This document shows, piece after piece, positions 1-9,289 of a stretch of 64,000 bases of DNA. The notes beneath the pieces were generated by a model that was not told where the DNA came from, did not search any database, and saw only the letters and a program-made list of their open reading frames with translations. Within the stretch, counting starts at the first letter, position 1, and every line of letters begins with the position of its first letter. Location: positions 2,999,001-3,063,000 of the forward strand of contig JAWHQI010000229.1 in assembly GCA_033032865.1 (NCBI GenBank), written 5' to 3'. The stretch is from Dactylorhiza incarnata. Taxonomy: Eukaryota; Streptophyta; Magnoliopsida; Asparagales; Orchidaceae. The position numbers and the translations under genes were made by a program.

Positions 1-1040
1 TGAGTATAAAAAAAAAATCAAAACACTAATCGATAACAGGAAATACCTAAAATATTTATTTGGAAGAGAGTATTTAGACAAGCTATTTCAAAATCTAAAC
101 TCAAAATCTCTTCGGAAAATAGGGGTCCAATCTACTCCTACGAGGAATCCTGGCTGTACCCAAATGCGCGCGACAGTGATGCCAGACGGCGGTGTAGCAG
201 GCGAACTTGCGGGCAGGGCCACCGGTGCAGCGGCGGGTAGCGTAGGTGTCTCGGCGAAATCGGGAACAAAATGAGAACCCTAAACTTGCGATGAAGAAGA
301 GGCGAGAGTTTCGAGAGGTTTAGACGGGGACTAGCGAGGAAGGGGATTTAGGAGGGTTTGCTGAAAGAATGTTTCTTGGGTTGAAATAATAAATCTAAAA
401 AAATTGAGCCCTATTTTTTTATTTACTATTTAGGCTCCGTTTGAGGGGACTTATTGGTGAAAATAAATCCCCCAAAACGAAGCCTTAGCGAAACCGAGAT
501 TCCTAATAACGTCCTATGAAATAGGAGTTCATCAAATTGACATACAATTTCCTCGTAAACTACTTTTAGAAACTAAACACCTACCAAAACTCATTTGCAT
601 GGAGAAGCCTGGTATTATAGCAAATGTTCTCCGCCTCCGATAAGCTAACCCTAGATCATTGAGTTGGTAGCTCTGTCCGTTGCCCTGACAACCTCATGTG
701 CGAGCGACATATAGAGCGATTTCTACTTCACCATGAGTTACTATCGCGCCTTTCAAAGCACCAACTACCTTGCTTGGTCCTACTCCACCCACCTTGCCCT
801 CGAATAACGTCGTTTACTTGGGCAGCTTAATTGTCGTTTACTTAGTCAGAGTCACATTTGAAAATGCCAGTCCTTCTTTGTTGGGGCATTATGATCCAAT
901 TTGGATACTGACTAGATTTTTTTTAACTTACATTTGGTTTTTGATTTGATGCTCTATTGCAAAGCTTTATGAACCGGATCGGACCGGCCGGTCTGACCGG
1001 TTGAACTGCCGACCAGTCTCCCTAACGGTCTGGGTGGTAG
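1..1040. other. AT-rich DNA without a supported gene
   Basis: I see no supportable gene. Around 120-290 a GC-richer patch contains an AACCCTAAAC stretch like a plant 5' UTR. The minus strand there can be read for a few dozen codons but matches no family I recognise. The rest is A/T-rich and unstructured. Confidence 0.5.
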
Positions 1041-1051
1041 CTCAAAACGTA

Positions 1052-1334
1052 CCGGACTAGCCAAAAACCGAAAGAAAATCGGTTGACCGCCCGGTTGAAC
1101 CGGAGAACCGGAACCAGCCTGGTTTTCACCTAATCGGCTTAACAGGGATCGAACCATTTTTGGCTAATCCTCATCAATACTCAAAGAGTCGATATGTGAA
1201 AACCAGCCCGGTTCAGTCGTCCGGTTCAACCGGGCGGTCAACCGATTTTCTTCCGTTTTTTGGCTAGTCCAGTTCAACTTTAGCTCATTTTTTCCTGAAG
1301 GGTTAACGACTCATTGAGTATTGATGAGGATTAT
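1052..1334. repeat. Interleaved inverted repeats
   Basis: Two inverted-repeat pairs interlock. Arm a (about 1052-1129) pairs with a' (1196-1272), both rich in CCGGTTGAACCGG-type sequence. Arm b (about 1163-1190) pairs with b' (1307-1333), around CTCATCAATACTC. The order a-b-a'-b' means both hairpins cannot form at once without a pseudoknot. No coding sequence or TSD is evident. It may be a foldback-type repeat or two nested ones. Confidence 0.6.
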
Positions 1335-2061
1335 CACAATTGAGCTGCAAAGAATTAAACTTAAATCTCAGAGTTAAAGTTGCATGTCAAAGAGACTTTA
1401 AATGAGATCTCATAATTTGGCCGATGAATAAAAATTTGAGGTGTGTTGTTGTCTACTCGAGTCTTCTAAAATCGGTCTAGAATGACCGTCTTAGCACGGG
1501 AGCGGACGAGCGTGCAATCAGTCACAGAGTTTCCAGACAACTGGCAAGAGAACTTTTTTATCATGGAAAAGCCCAGAAGGAAGTGAAAAACCACACGATT
1601 GGAAGCTGTGCCAACCAAACTTCACGATCTGTTGCTTCTTCACAGGGCTATTAAGAGAACTCAAGGGCGACAAGCCGCTCCTTGTTACAATTGGGGGAGA
1701 GAGATTGAGAGAGGCACTCGAAGGGTGACAGGCCACCGCCTCCGAGGCTAAGTCTTCTTCTTCTTTTTCCGCGGTGGGAAGCGTCGCGCTCTATGGCTCG
1801 TGTGGCTTTCTGTTGGCGTTTGAGGGATGGAGGGTGCCTGTGCAACTCTGGGAGCACTTTGGAAGTTGACGCGGATGGCCGGATTGAAGGTCTCGTCGTT
1901 GGCTTGGAGGAGTCGGACGAAGCTCTTTGGACCGTCTTCGAAGCGTTCGGAGACTCTTCAAGATCTCCTTCGAAGAAGAAGATCTTCAAGGAGAGCTCCC
2001 TCTTGCACTTAGGAGGAAAGAAAGGGGAAGAGAGATGGAAAAAAGAGAAGTCTTGGGGTTC

Positions 2062-2069
2062 TATTTATA
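2062..2069 (-). promoter_or_regulatory. Putative sense TATA box, F LTR
   Basis: TATAAATA on the minus strand, at the position equivalent to the sense TATA of element E's LTRs. It would drive genomic RNA if this were a 5' LTR. Confidence 0.45.
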
Positions 2070-3121
2070 TGCCTCATAGGTGGTTATGGTAGTTATGCAG
2101 TTATCCGCAGATCGTAACCACCATAATTACTAATCGAAGCCCGGTTTTATATAGTTTTAGACGCGCATTATTTAAGTATTTTTTCTATACGCAACCCAAT
2201 ATGATTTTGGATATCTGCATCAGTTCATATCGGATGGTTACACCGGCGGTTACACGGTTGGTTACCCGCCAATCGAAAAGTGGGGAGATTGCATGGACGA
2301 TCAGACGACGACGTTTGAGGGCCCGACTGATTGCGAGGAAACCGCTCGGCGAGGAGGGGAGGTCGGCCGAGGACGACCGACCGGGTGGCCCTTGCATGGC
2401 CGGCGGCGGGGCCACGACACGCGACCGACCGTGATGCCGCATGGCCAAGTGCGGCCGGCCGGCCGAGCGGCCGCGCGCCGTGCGGCCAAGGGAGACCAGC
2501 CGGGTGGCCGGCCACGAGACCTAGCGGCCGCCCGCGGCGCACGGCCAAGGGCGGCCAGCCGGTTGGCCGGCCGCGAGGCCTAGCGGTCGTGCGCCGAGGC
2601 CGGTCGTGCGGCGGGCCGCGGGGCCGAGTGCTGTGGGCGTGCGACCAAGGGTGGCCAACCTGGTGGCCGGCCGAGAGGCCTAGCGGCCGCGCGCCGTCGG
2701 CGCACGGCCGAGGACGACCGATTGGCTGGTCGCAGGAGTGCGAGCTGTGGGCGCGTGGCCAAGGGTGGCCGACCGGGTTGCCGACCGCGAGGCCTAGCAG
2801 TTGTGCGTCGTTGGTGCACGACCAAGACCGGCAGGTTGGCCGTCCGCGAGGCTGCGCGCTGTGCCGCCGTGGGCATACGGCCAAAGGCGGCCGGCCGCGG
2901 GGAGTGCCAGTCGCGCGTCGGGGGCGGGTGATCAAGGGCGGTCGGCCGGGTAGCCTTTCGCGGGGCTTGCGGCGGCGAGTCGCGGGCAATGCGGCGGCGG
3001 TTGGTTTGACGGTTGGAGCGTGAATTGCGTGTTGTGATCACGTGTGCGACGTTTTTTCTCCTAACTCCCCATTAAGAGGGTGGGGGTTACAGAATTCCTG
3101 TTATTTGCAGTCTGGAATTCC

Positions 3122-3129
3122 TATATAAT
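3122..3129 (+). promoter_or_regulatory. Putative antisense-gene TATA box, F
   Basis: TATATAAT on the plus strand, about 16 bp inside the LTR end and 42 bp before the ATG remnant at 3171. E has TATAAATA at the equivalent site (9187-9194), which supports a conserved outward promoter at the LTR edge. Confidence 0.45.
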
Positions 3130-3170
3130 GAGGGTGACCCCATCATTTGCCCCCAAAAAGCCTTCGAAGC

Positions 3171-5301
3171 ATGGAGTCGGTGCTAGAGAGGTGCGGAGGT
3201 TTTTTGCGCGAGGATGTGGTGGTGACTATGGCGGAGCCGGGCAATGCGGTGCGGATGGAAGTATGCAGAGAAATTCGGAAAGAAGTACGTGCGACAGGGT
3301 GAGCAAGAGACGCCCGTTTGCCGTGTGTGCGTGAGGAGAAGGGGAGCGGAGAGGAACTGCGCACGTAGCGCCCTCTTGCGCGCGAGGAGGAATTGTGCAC
3401 GTAGCGCCCCTCGTGCGCGCATGGGTGCACGCGCAGCGCCTCGCGTGCGCAGGCCCCGCGCGCGTGCAGGTACCGCGCGCGTGCAGGTACCGCGCGCGCG
3501 AGATGTGCGTGCAGGTCCCGCACGCACGAAAATCCCGCGGGCACACGATGTGCGCGCAGGACCTCCGCATGCGTAACGCCTGCGCGGGCAGGGTGGCGTG
3601 CGCAACATCTGCGCGCGCCCAAGTGCGCGTACGCGGCACCCCGCGCACGCCCAGCTGTGTGTGCGAGTGCGCGTTTGTGTGTATGCGCGCGGGTGTTCTG
3701 GAGTGCGGCTTGTGCGTATGTTGAGATGGCGCGTGCGGATGCATGCCCATGCACGGAGGCTTGCTTGGTTGTGCTCATATTTTGACCATTTGATTTTGCA
3801 AATATTTACTTGTTTGTATCTTCCATGCTACGAGGCGTTGCTCGCTAGTTCGGCCAATGCGACTGCCCTCTTCCCTTACTGCGGAGCAGGTTGGTGTATG
3901 AAGGAAGCGGTATGGGATTTCTGCTGATTTAGAGATGAAGATCCCGCAAATTGAGGAAAGCGTACAAAATCCTCCGCGGGGCTGGATGACGTTGTGCGAA
4001 TCATCGCTGAGATCTGGGTTCTGCGTGCCCCTTTGTTTGGAGGTTTTTGAGATTCGGAAGCACTGCGGCGTACCAGTATCCCAGTTTACTCCTGCTGGGA
4101 TGCCGCGAATCATGGGCCTGATTGCCTTCTTCAGGGAGCATGGATCAATCTTTATTTTGGATCTTTTTCGGCAATGGTGCGACGTGAGTTCTGATGGAGG
4201 CGAGCGGATCGAGGTTCACAACAATAAGCATTAGCTCGAGTTTGAGAACCGGGCAGACCGTCGTCATGAGATTACCCCGGTGTTGGAGTTTGTTGAGCCT
4301 CATGAGTTGGCGAGATCTCTGTGTTCGTTGAGGAGAAGCGTCTCCTACTATGCGGTCTTTCTACTGACGTCGAGCGTCATGCAGTAGTTCCGTTGGATCG
4401 ACGCAAGAAAAGGAGGTTGGTCTTTAGCTCGGATTTGGAGTCTTGTCGTCCAGAGGGGCGTGCTGACAAGGTGGCTCTGTGTGGCTCGAGGGTTGATGAT
4501 ATCCCGATCGATCTTGATGCGGAGGTCCTTGGCTCTGCTGCCCCCTAGACTTTTGTGGGTTCTTCTGCTCCGCCGCCGGTTAAGGTGAGTCAGGTTTCTT
4601 CTTCTATGGAGGCTATGAATGTTGCGGTAAGGACCTCATTCTTTGTCTGTAGTTCATTTTTCGCGGGGGTCTTGACTTTCTCTTTCTTTGTGTAGATCAG
4701 AGTCCAGACCAACATTGCCCTTACGTGGATGATTGCTACGTGGGCCCGAAAGATAATTAATTATCTCGCACTTCAGTAGGAGCTTCGTGGAGTCAGGAGC
4801 TCCTTTTTGGACTTGAAGGGGAGGCGAGATCGTGATGTATCTCGCTTTCGGCAGATAGAGGCCGGGTTGCAGGCTGAGCTGGAGCAGTCTCGTGCTGAGG
4901 TCCGGACGGAGAAAGCTCTCGTAGAGAGGACAGTTCGTTTGTTGGAGGATTCTTAGGCTACGATTGTTCGTCAAGATGGGGAGCTGGTATCTTTAAAGGT
5001 CGAGGTGGAGCGTCTTTCTTCACTGGAGCGAGCTTCCGAGTTGAAGGTTGTTGGAGTCGCTGAATATAAAGGCTTCATTGATTACATGCGAGATCGTTTC
5101 CTGATCTCGGAGGAGGTTCGTGAGGAGGTCTCGAGCAAGGAAGTGGTGCCCCAACATGAAGACGAGCGCGAGGTAGCCTTTATGCGCGGGATGGCGAAGA
5201 CTCTCTGCTTAGTTGCGAGGATGCAAGGTTGCGATGTGTCAAGATTGGGCGTCGAAGACCTTTCTAAAAACGAGCGCTCTACTTCCGACGTCGAGGAGTA
5301 A
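3171..5301 (+). pseudogene. Decayed antisense gene of element F (gypsy-type transposon domain, PF04195-like)
   Basis: This runs opposite to the element and is homologous to the antisense gene of E. A first exon can be traced from ATG 3171 to CGCGAG, where E has the splice donor GTAAGT and F reads GATGTG, so the donor is lost. A GC-rich former intron (about 3215-3780) follows. The domain exon (about 3935-4240) keeps NPPRGWMTLCESSLRSGF and FFREHG, aligning with E's exon 2. It then hits a stop at 4232-4234 and further stops near 4388. A GTAAGG donor near 4625 and a TGTAG acceptor near 4695 still flank the second intron. The coiled-coil exon (about 4698-5301) has at least two stops before the final readable part (about 5005-5301). 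Function unknown; not functional here. Confidence 0.65.
3350..3730. repeat. CpG-rich alternating GCGC/GTGC tract (former intron)
   Basis: Dense GCGCGC, GTGCGC and TACCGCGCGC runs inside the former first intron. E has the same composition in its homologous intron. Long open frames here on both strands (Arg/Ala/His rich) are composition artefacts. Confidence 0.55.
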
Positions 5302-5722
5302 TTTTTCTCTGTATCTTGTAGTTCTTTTCTCTTTTGTTGTGTTATTTGAGTTGAAACTTTCGCATTTGCATTCGTGGAATGTTAAAGCGCCTTTTGCTGA
5401 TTATTCATTTGCTTGTAGACGGCGTTGCTTGTGCAGTGGTTTTATGTTAACAGGCTGATTTGCGATGTCTTTTGTATGACTTGACATTTTTGCTTTTTGC
5501 CACTCTATGCCGCAGTTGTGGGGATTGATATCCCGATGTTGCCGCGACCTTTCAGTATGCTTTGCGCCAAGGTGTTGTGAGATTGAGGTCTCCACGTTGC
5601 GAGTTGACTTTGATTGAGATGGTGAGGGGCGGATCCTCGAACTATTGAAAAAAGGAAATTACGGGGGCATAACCACGGAGAGCAGTGAAGGGCATACGCT
5701 TTGATATATATATAAATATATC
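5302..5722. other. F remnant between antisense gene and palindrome
   Basis: This corresponds in position to the 3' flank of E's antisense gene. A few pieces (for example CCGCGACC, GATTGAGGTCTCC) suggest leftover internal sequence. No open gene or tandem array is visible. Confidence 0.4.
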
Positions 5723-6163
5723 TATACGAGCATCTTCGCACGGGCTACTCCCGTGCTCGATGCTCTCCGCTTTGACAGTACCTTAGCAGCGACAGTACTT
5801 CCGCTTAAACTCGCCCGCTCTAGGACGCTCAGTCAATTGACAGTGCATAGGTAGCCCCCGTGCCCCGCGCGGCAGTGCCCCTCCTCGACATTGTCCCGGC
5901 GCTAGGCGCTCCCTCCGCTCGCGAACCCCCGTGGGCACAACAGAATCGGGATGGGGGAGAGCACCACGGGGGTTCGCGAACGGAGGGAGCGCCTAGCGCC
6001 GGGACAATGTCGAGGAGGGGCACTGCCGCGCGGGGCACGAGGGCTACCTATGCACTGTCAATTGACTGAGCGTCCTAGAGCGGGCGAGTTTAAGCGGAGG
6101 TACTGTCGCTGCTAAGGTACTGTCGATGCGGAGATCATCGAGCACGGGCTAGATGCTTGTATA
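5723..6163. mobile_element. Long palindromic (foldback/MITE-like) element
   Basis: The left arm (5723-5934) and right arm (5964-6163) are near-perfect inverted repeats around a 29 bp spacer, roughly 95% identical by eye. The ends are TATACGAGCATC and its complement. The main difference is about 10 extra bases near the tip of the left arm. Similar open frames appear on both strands because of the symmetry. A single diverged right half lies at 17770-17973. No clear TSD can be called beyond the TA-rich flanks. It encodes no transposase, so it is non-autonomous or a small-RNA hairpin source. Confidence 0.75.
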
Positions 6164-7265
6164 AAATGAGAATATTCAATATGATCCATTACAGTGCTCC
6201 CATACCTCCCCAAAGCCACCCATTTTCTCAGTTCCACTTTGGATTTGATTACATGGTGAGTTCCCACCTTTATTTTAATGTTATTTACATTGTACGAATG
6301 CACTCTTTATTGTTGTGATATTTTACTAATTTTCTTTTAATATATGTGCATTTTTATTCATTTTGCATTCAATATTTTTAGCATTTTCAGTTGCATGTGA
6401 TTATTACTTGTTGGTCTGGTTAGAAATAATTGTAATCAAATGTGTTTTTTGTGCTGATTTTAAATTTCTATTTTAATTAACTGTGCGTCGGAAATATCCG
6501 CATGGTTGAATTATTTGCATCGCATCAGCGTTATTGTTTAGTTATTCGTCTATGGTGTTTACTTATTATGCGCATGCCTGCGTTTGCATTTTCGTTTACA
6601 GGGTTAATATCAAGTCTCCTATAGATTCATCCGGCATTACCTAAGACAATCTAAAATTCATTACATGGCATTATGACTTATCTATCTGGTTGAAATATGA
6701 TTGTTGTTTTTGTCAAACTTGCTTATTTTTATAAAAACATGAATATATTATTTTACCTTACTTTCAGTTTTTCGTTTTTTTTTTTCATTCTGGAAGGATA
6801 TACTTCTGTATAAGCACATATCTTTTTTAGAGACTTGAAACTCATCACTTCAGCACATCCATGGTGTTCACAGTCCTAATTTATCAAATTTGCTTATCGA
6901 CATTAATTTTGCTTTTCTACTACTAAAATGTGCTGAGAATTTCATATGCGTCATCGTTCATGACCTCTTTTTGTTATTTTGAGCTACACATTTTTTTATT
7001 TAGCATTCTTGTATGTTTAGCTTGTACTGTTTTCATGTGAAAGTTTTTCGTGAGATTAGATGGTGGGCATCTTTTTTAGAGATGTTTGAAGATGTGCTGG
7101 AATTCAATGATTGTGTGGCGAAGGTATAAGTTATGAACTTGAGTGAGACTGTTGCATTAATTACATACTTTCCAAGTACTGTATATGCTCGGCAGGCAGT
7201 AAATAATTTTATGACATTTTCATGTCATGCATTTTTGTTAAATCATAGACTGCATGGAAGTACGA
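6164..7265. other. AT-rich spacer, no gene seen
   Basis: About 1.1 kb of AT-rich DNA with T-runs. No open frame, repeat or RNA gene can be supported. Confidence 0.5.
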
Positions 7266-7503
7266 CTATGTTTGGCGCGGCGTTTTTGGAGTGGGGGACC
7301 GCTCAAATTTGAGACGCCGCGCCAAACAAAAAAGAATTCTATTTGGATTATTGCGGTCCCCCGCAATTTTTGGCGGGGGACCGCAATAATCCAGTCGTGG
7401 GTGTAAACCCACGGCTGGAGAAACGCCCTTTTTTGGCGTTAGTTTTTTTTTTTAATTTTTTTAAATATATTATATTAGGTATATTATATATATTATATAT
7501 TAT
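7266..7503. repeat. Chain of stem-loops; probable MITE interrupted by element E
   Basis: Four hairpins follow one another: TTTGGCGCGGCG with its complement (about 7269-7327); GGATTATTGCGGTCCCCCGC with its complement (about 7344-7391); CGTGGGTGTAAACCCACG; and AACGCCCTTTTTTGGCGTT. After element E (17237-17580) the sequence ends CACCGTGCCAAACAGAG, roughly complementary to the left end TATGTTTGGCGCGGCG. That fits one small terminal-inverted-repeat element split by E. I found no convincing TSD. Confidence 0.4.
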
Positions 7504-8440
7504 TGTTGCGGGACGCACACGGCTCTTCCGTGGTCCGGTCTAGATCGACCACCTTAGCTCGAAAGTCGAACCGGTGCGCGCAAACAGTCAAAGTGGACGG
7601 CAATGGACAAGGAGACTTTTACCGTGGAAAATCCCAAGGCGGGGTGAAAAACCACGTCGTCGGAGCTGCGCCGACCAAACTTCACTACTTTGCTGGAGGT
7701 TACAACCTTTAGAGATATAGAGGGCGACAGGCCGCGCCTCTTTACAGTTTTGGGTGAGAGAGAGAGAGACGTTCGGAGGGTGACCGGCCACCTCTCGCGA
7801 TGCTGAATAGCTTGGGAAAATTCTCTAAGTCCTGGGTTCTTCAGTTTCTGAGATGGACTCCTCCAGGATTGAGGCTTCACTTGCGCTCTACGCTTTGCCT
7901 TGGGCGGGAGTCTCGAGGCGCACTGGGAGAGCGCGAGCCTTTGGGAAGAGTGCACACGTTGAGGGTGTGCACACGTCGGTGCGGAGTGTGGGTGGCGCTC
8001 ACTTCAGCGGAACGAGCGAGGCTCACTTCCGCGGAACGGAGGAGGCCCGTAGGAAGATTTCCCGGTGGCAGAGTCCCTGTAGAGAGAGAAAGAGAGAGAG
8101 GGATTTCCCAAGAGAGAGAGAGCCTGGATCCAAATGAAGACCCCTGGGGTCCTATTTATAGGATTCCAGGGTAGTTATGGTGGTTATGGTGTGCGGATAG
8201 CGCCTTCTATTTAAATAAATAATAATAATAATTAAATAAATAGGAAAATAGAAAGATCGGACGGTCCACACGCGTCCCTTCCATGATCGGGCGGTTTGGT
8301 AACCGCCGGGTGGTTATCTCGCCGGAGCGGCGGCGGCGGCCACCGCCGGATTCCCAGAAATGGGCGGTGGTGGCGGCGGCCTTCTTCCTCGCGGGGAAGA
8401 AGGGCCGACCGCCGCCCTCCCTCAAGGGGAGAGGGGCGGC

Positions 8441-8840
8441 CGGCCTCCTCCCTCGAAGAGGGAGGGGCGGCCGGCCTCCTCCCTCGAAGAGGGAGGGGCG
8501 GTCGGCCGGGCCGACCCCCTCCAAGGAGGGGGCGGCCGGCCTCCTCCCTCGAAGAGGGAGGGGAGGCCGGCCGGGCCGACCCCCTCCAAGGAGGGGGCGG
8601 CCGGCCTCCTCCCTCGAAGAGGGAGGGGCGGCCGGCCGGGCCGACCCCCTCCAAGGAGGGGGCGGCCGGCCTCCTCCCTCGAAGAGGGAGGGGCGGCCGG
8701 CCGGGCCGATCCCCTCCAAGGAGGGGGCGGCCGGCCTCCTCCCTCGAAGAGGGAGGGGCGGCCGGCCGGGCCGACCCCCTCCAAGGAGGGGGCGGCCGGC
8801 CGGGCCGACCCCCTCCAAGGAGGGGGCGGCCGACCCCCGC
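8441..8840. repeat. 65 bp hairpin-rich array in E 3' LTR
   Basis: Units alternate two short palindromes, CTCCCTCGAAGAGGGAG and CCCCCTCCAAGGAGGGGG, joined by GGCGGCCGGCC. The period is about 65 bp where measured (8547 to 8612). About six units are here against about two in the other LTR (16700-16860). The many open frames in both strands are artefacts. Confidence 0.75.
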
Positions 8841-8930
8841 AAGGGGGGCGGCGGCCGGCTGCCGGCCTCCTCTCGAGAGAGAGGAGGCGGCGGTTAGCCC
8901 CGGTTGGGCTCGGCGGTTGGCTCTTCAGGA

Positions 8931-9112
8931 GCGGTTACACGTAGTGGGCGGTTACGCCGAGTGGCGGTTACGCCGTAGTGGGCGGTTATGCCGCGTGGCG
9001 GTTACGCCGTAGTGGGCGGTTACGCCGAGTGGCGGTTACGCCGTAGTGGGCGGTTACGCCGAGTGGCGGTTACGCCGTAGTGGGCGGTTACGCCGCGTGG
9101 CGGTTACGCCGT
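8931..9112. repeat. 34 bp array in E 3' LTR
   Basis: Repeats of GTAGTGGGCGGTTACGCC followed by GAGTGGCGGTTACGCC, about 34 bp per unit. The 5' LTR carries a rearranged version at about 16963-17130. Confidence 0.7.
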
Positions 9113-9186
9113 TTGACCGGACATGATGGAGAGAGTGGGGTTAGTGGGGGTTTGGAAAACCGCCCACTAACCACCTCAAACCGTGT

Positions 9187-9194
9187 TATAAATA
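9187..9194 (+). promoter_or_regulatory. Putative TATA box of the E antisense gene
   Basis: TATAAATA on the plus strand, just inside the edge of the 3' LTR and 96 bp before the antisense ATG (9290). The 5' LTR has the same box at 17211-17218, where it would point out into flanking DNA. Confidence 0.5.
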
Positions 9195-9210
9195 TGAGCA
9201 CGCATCAATT

Positions 9211-9225
9211 GCCCCCCAAGACCTT
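9211..9225 (-). other. Polypurine tract of element E
   Basis: On the minus strand GGTCTTGGGGGGCAA lies directly before the 3' LTR start, where plus-strand DNA priming is expected. Confidence 0.55.
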
Positions 9226-9289
9226 TGACGGGGAGAACGCTCGGCTTAAGAAGGAGAAGGTCTTTCCTCTACGGACGTTTGCTTCCATC

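Larger units (their letters stand above)
1444..3145 (-). repeat. LTR of element F (3' LTR position)
   Basis: In plus view it starts TGTTGTTGTC and ends GACCCCATCA, directly before a TTTGCCCCC tract. That tract is the complement of a polypurine tract, at the same place as in E. The middle (about 2270-3010) is a GC-rich imperfect array of GGCCGGCCGCGAGGCCTAGCGG-like units of very roughly 80 bp. Long open frames on both strands there are composition artefacts. TATA-like boxes occur on both strands. Confidence 0.65.
1444..5722 (-). mobile_element. Element F: truncated Tat-like LTR retrotransposon
   Basis: This is a relative of element E in the same orientation. It keeps one LTR (1444-3145) and a decayed antisense gene (3171-5301). 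The LTR start has the same order of motifs as E's LTR: a TCTAGA-ACCGTCTTAGC-like block, GTGAAAAACCAC, CCAAACTTCAC and GGGCGACA. Gag, satellite array and the second LTR are missing: homology fades after about 5650 and the palindrome at 5723 follows. No TSD can be tested because one end is lost. It is clearly older than E. Confidence 0.7.
7504..9207 (-). repeat. 3' LTR of element E
   Basis: 1704 bp, plus-view start TGTTGCGGGACG and end ATGAGCACGCATCA. It pairs with 15761-17231. It is 233 bp longer than its partner, mostly because of more copies of a 65 bp internal repeat. It contains a sense TATA (8153-8160, minus strand) and an opposite TATA (9187-9194, plus strand). Confidence 0.9.

Noticed and set aside
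120..290. A host gene start near the left edge (AACCCTAAAC, readable minus frame)
   Set aside because: No recognised protein, no supported exon structure and the reading stops soon; too weak to call a gene.
2225..3041. Long open frames on both strands, Arg/Pro/Gly rich
   Set aside because: They lie in a GC-rich array inside an LTR, are open in several frames at once and match no domain; stop codons are rare there because of composition.
3143..3778. Long minus-strand frames rich in Ala, His and Arg
   Set aside because: They are the GCGC/GTGC-rich former intron of the F antisense gene; E has the same composition artefact at 9329-10033.
8207..9012. Several >100-codon frames with GRPASSLEEGG-type repeats
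   Set aside because: Translations of the 65 bp hairpin array of the E LTR in all frames.
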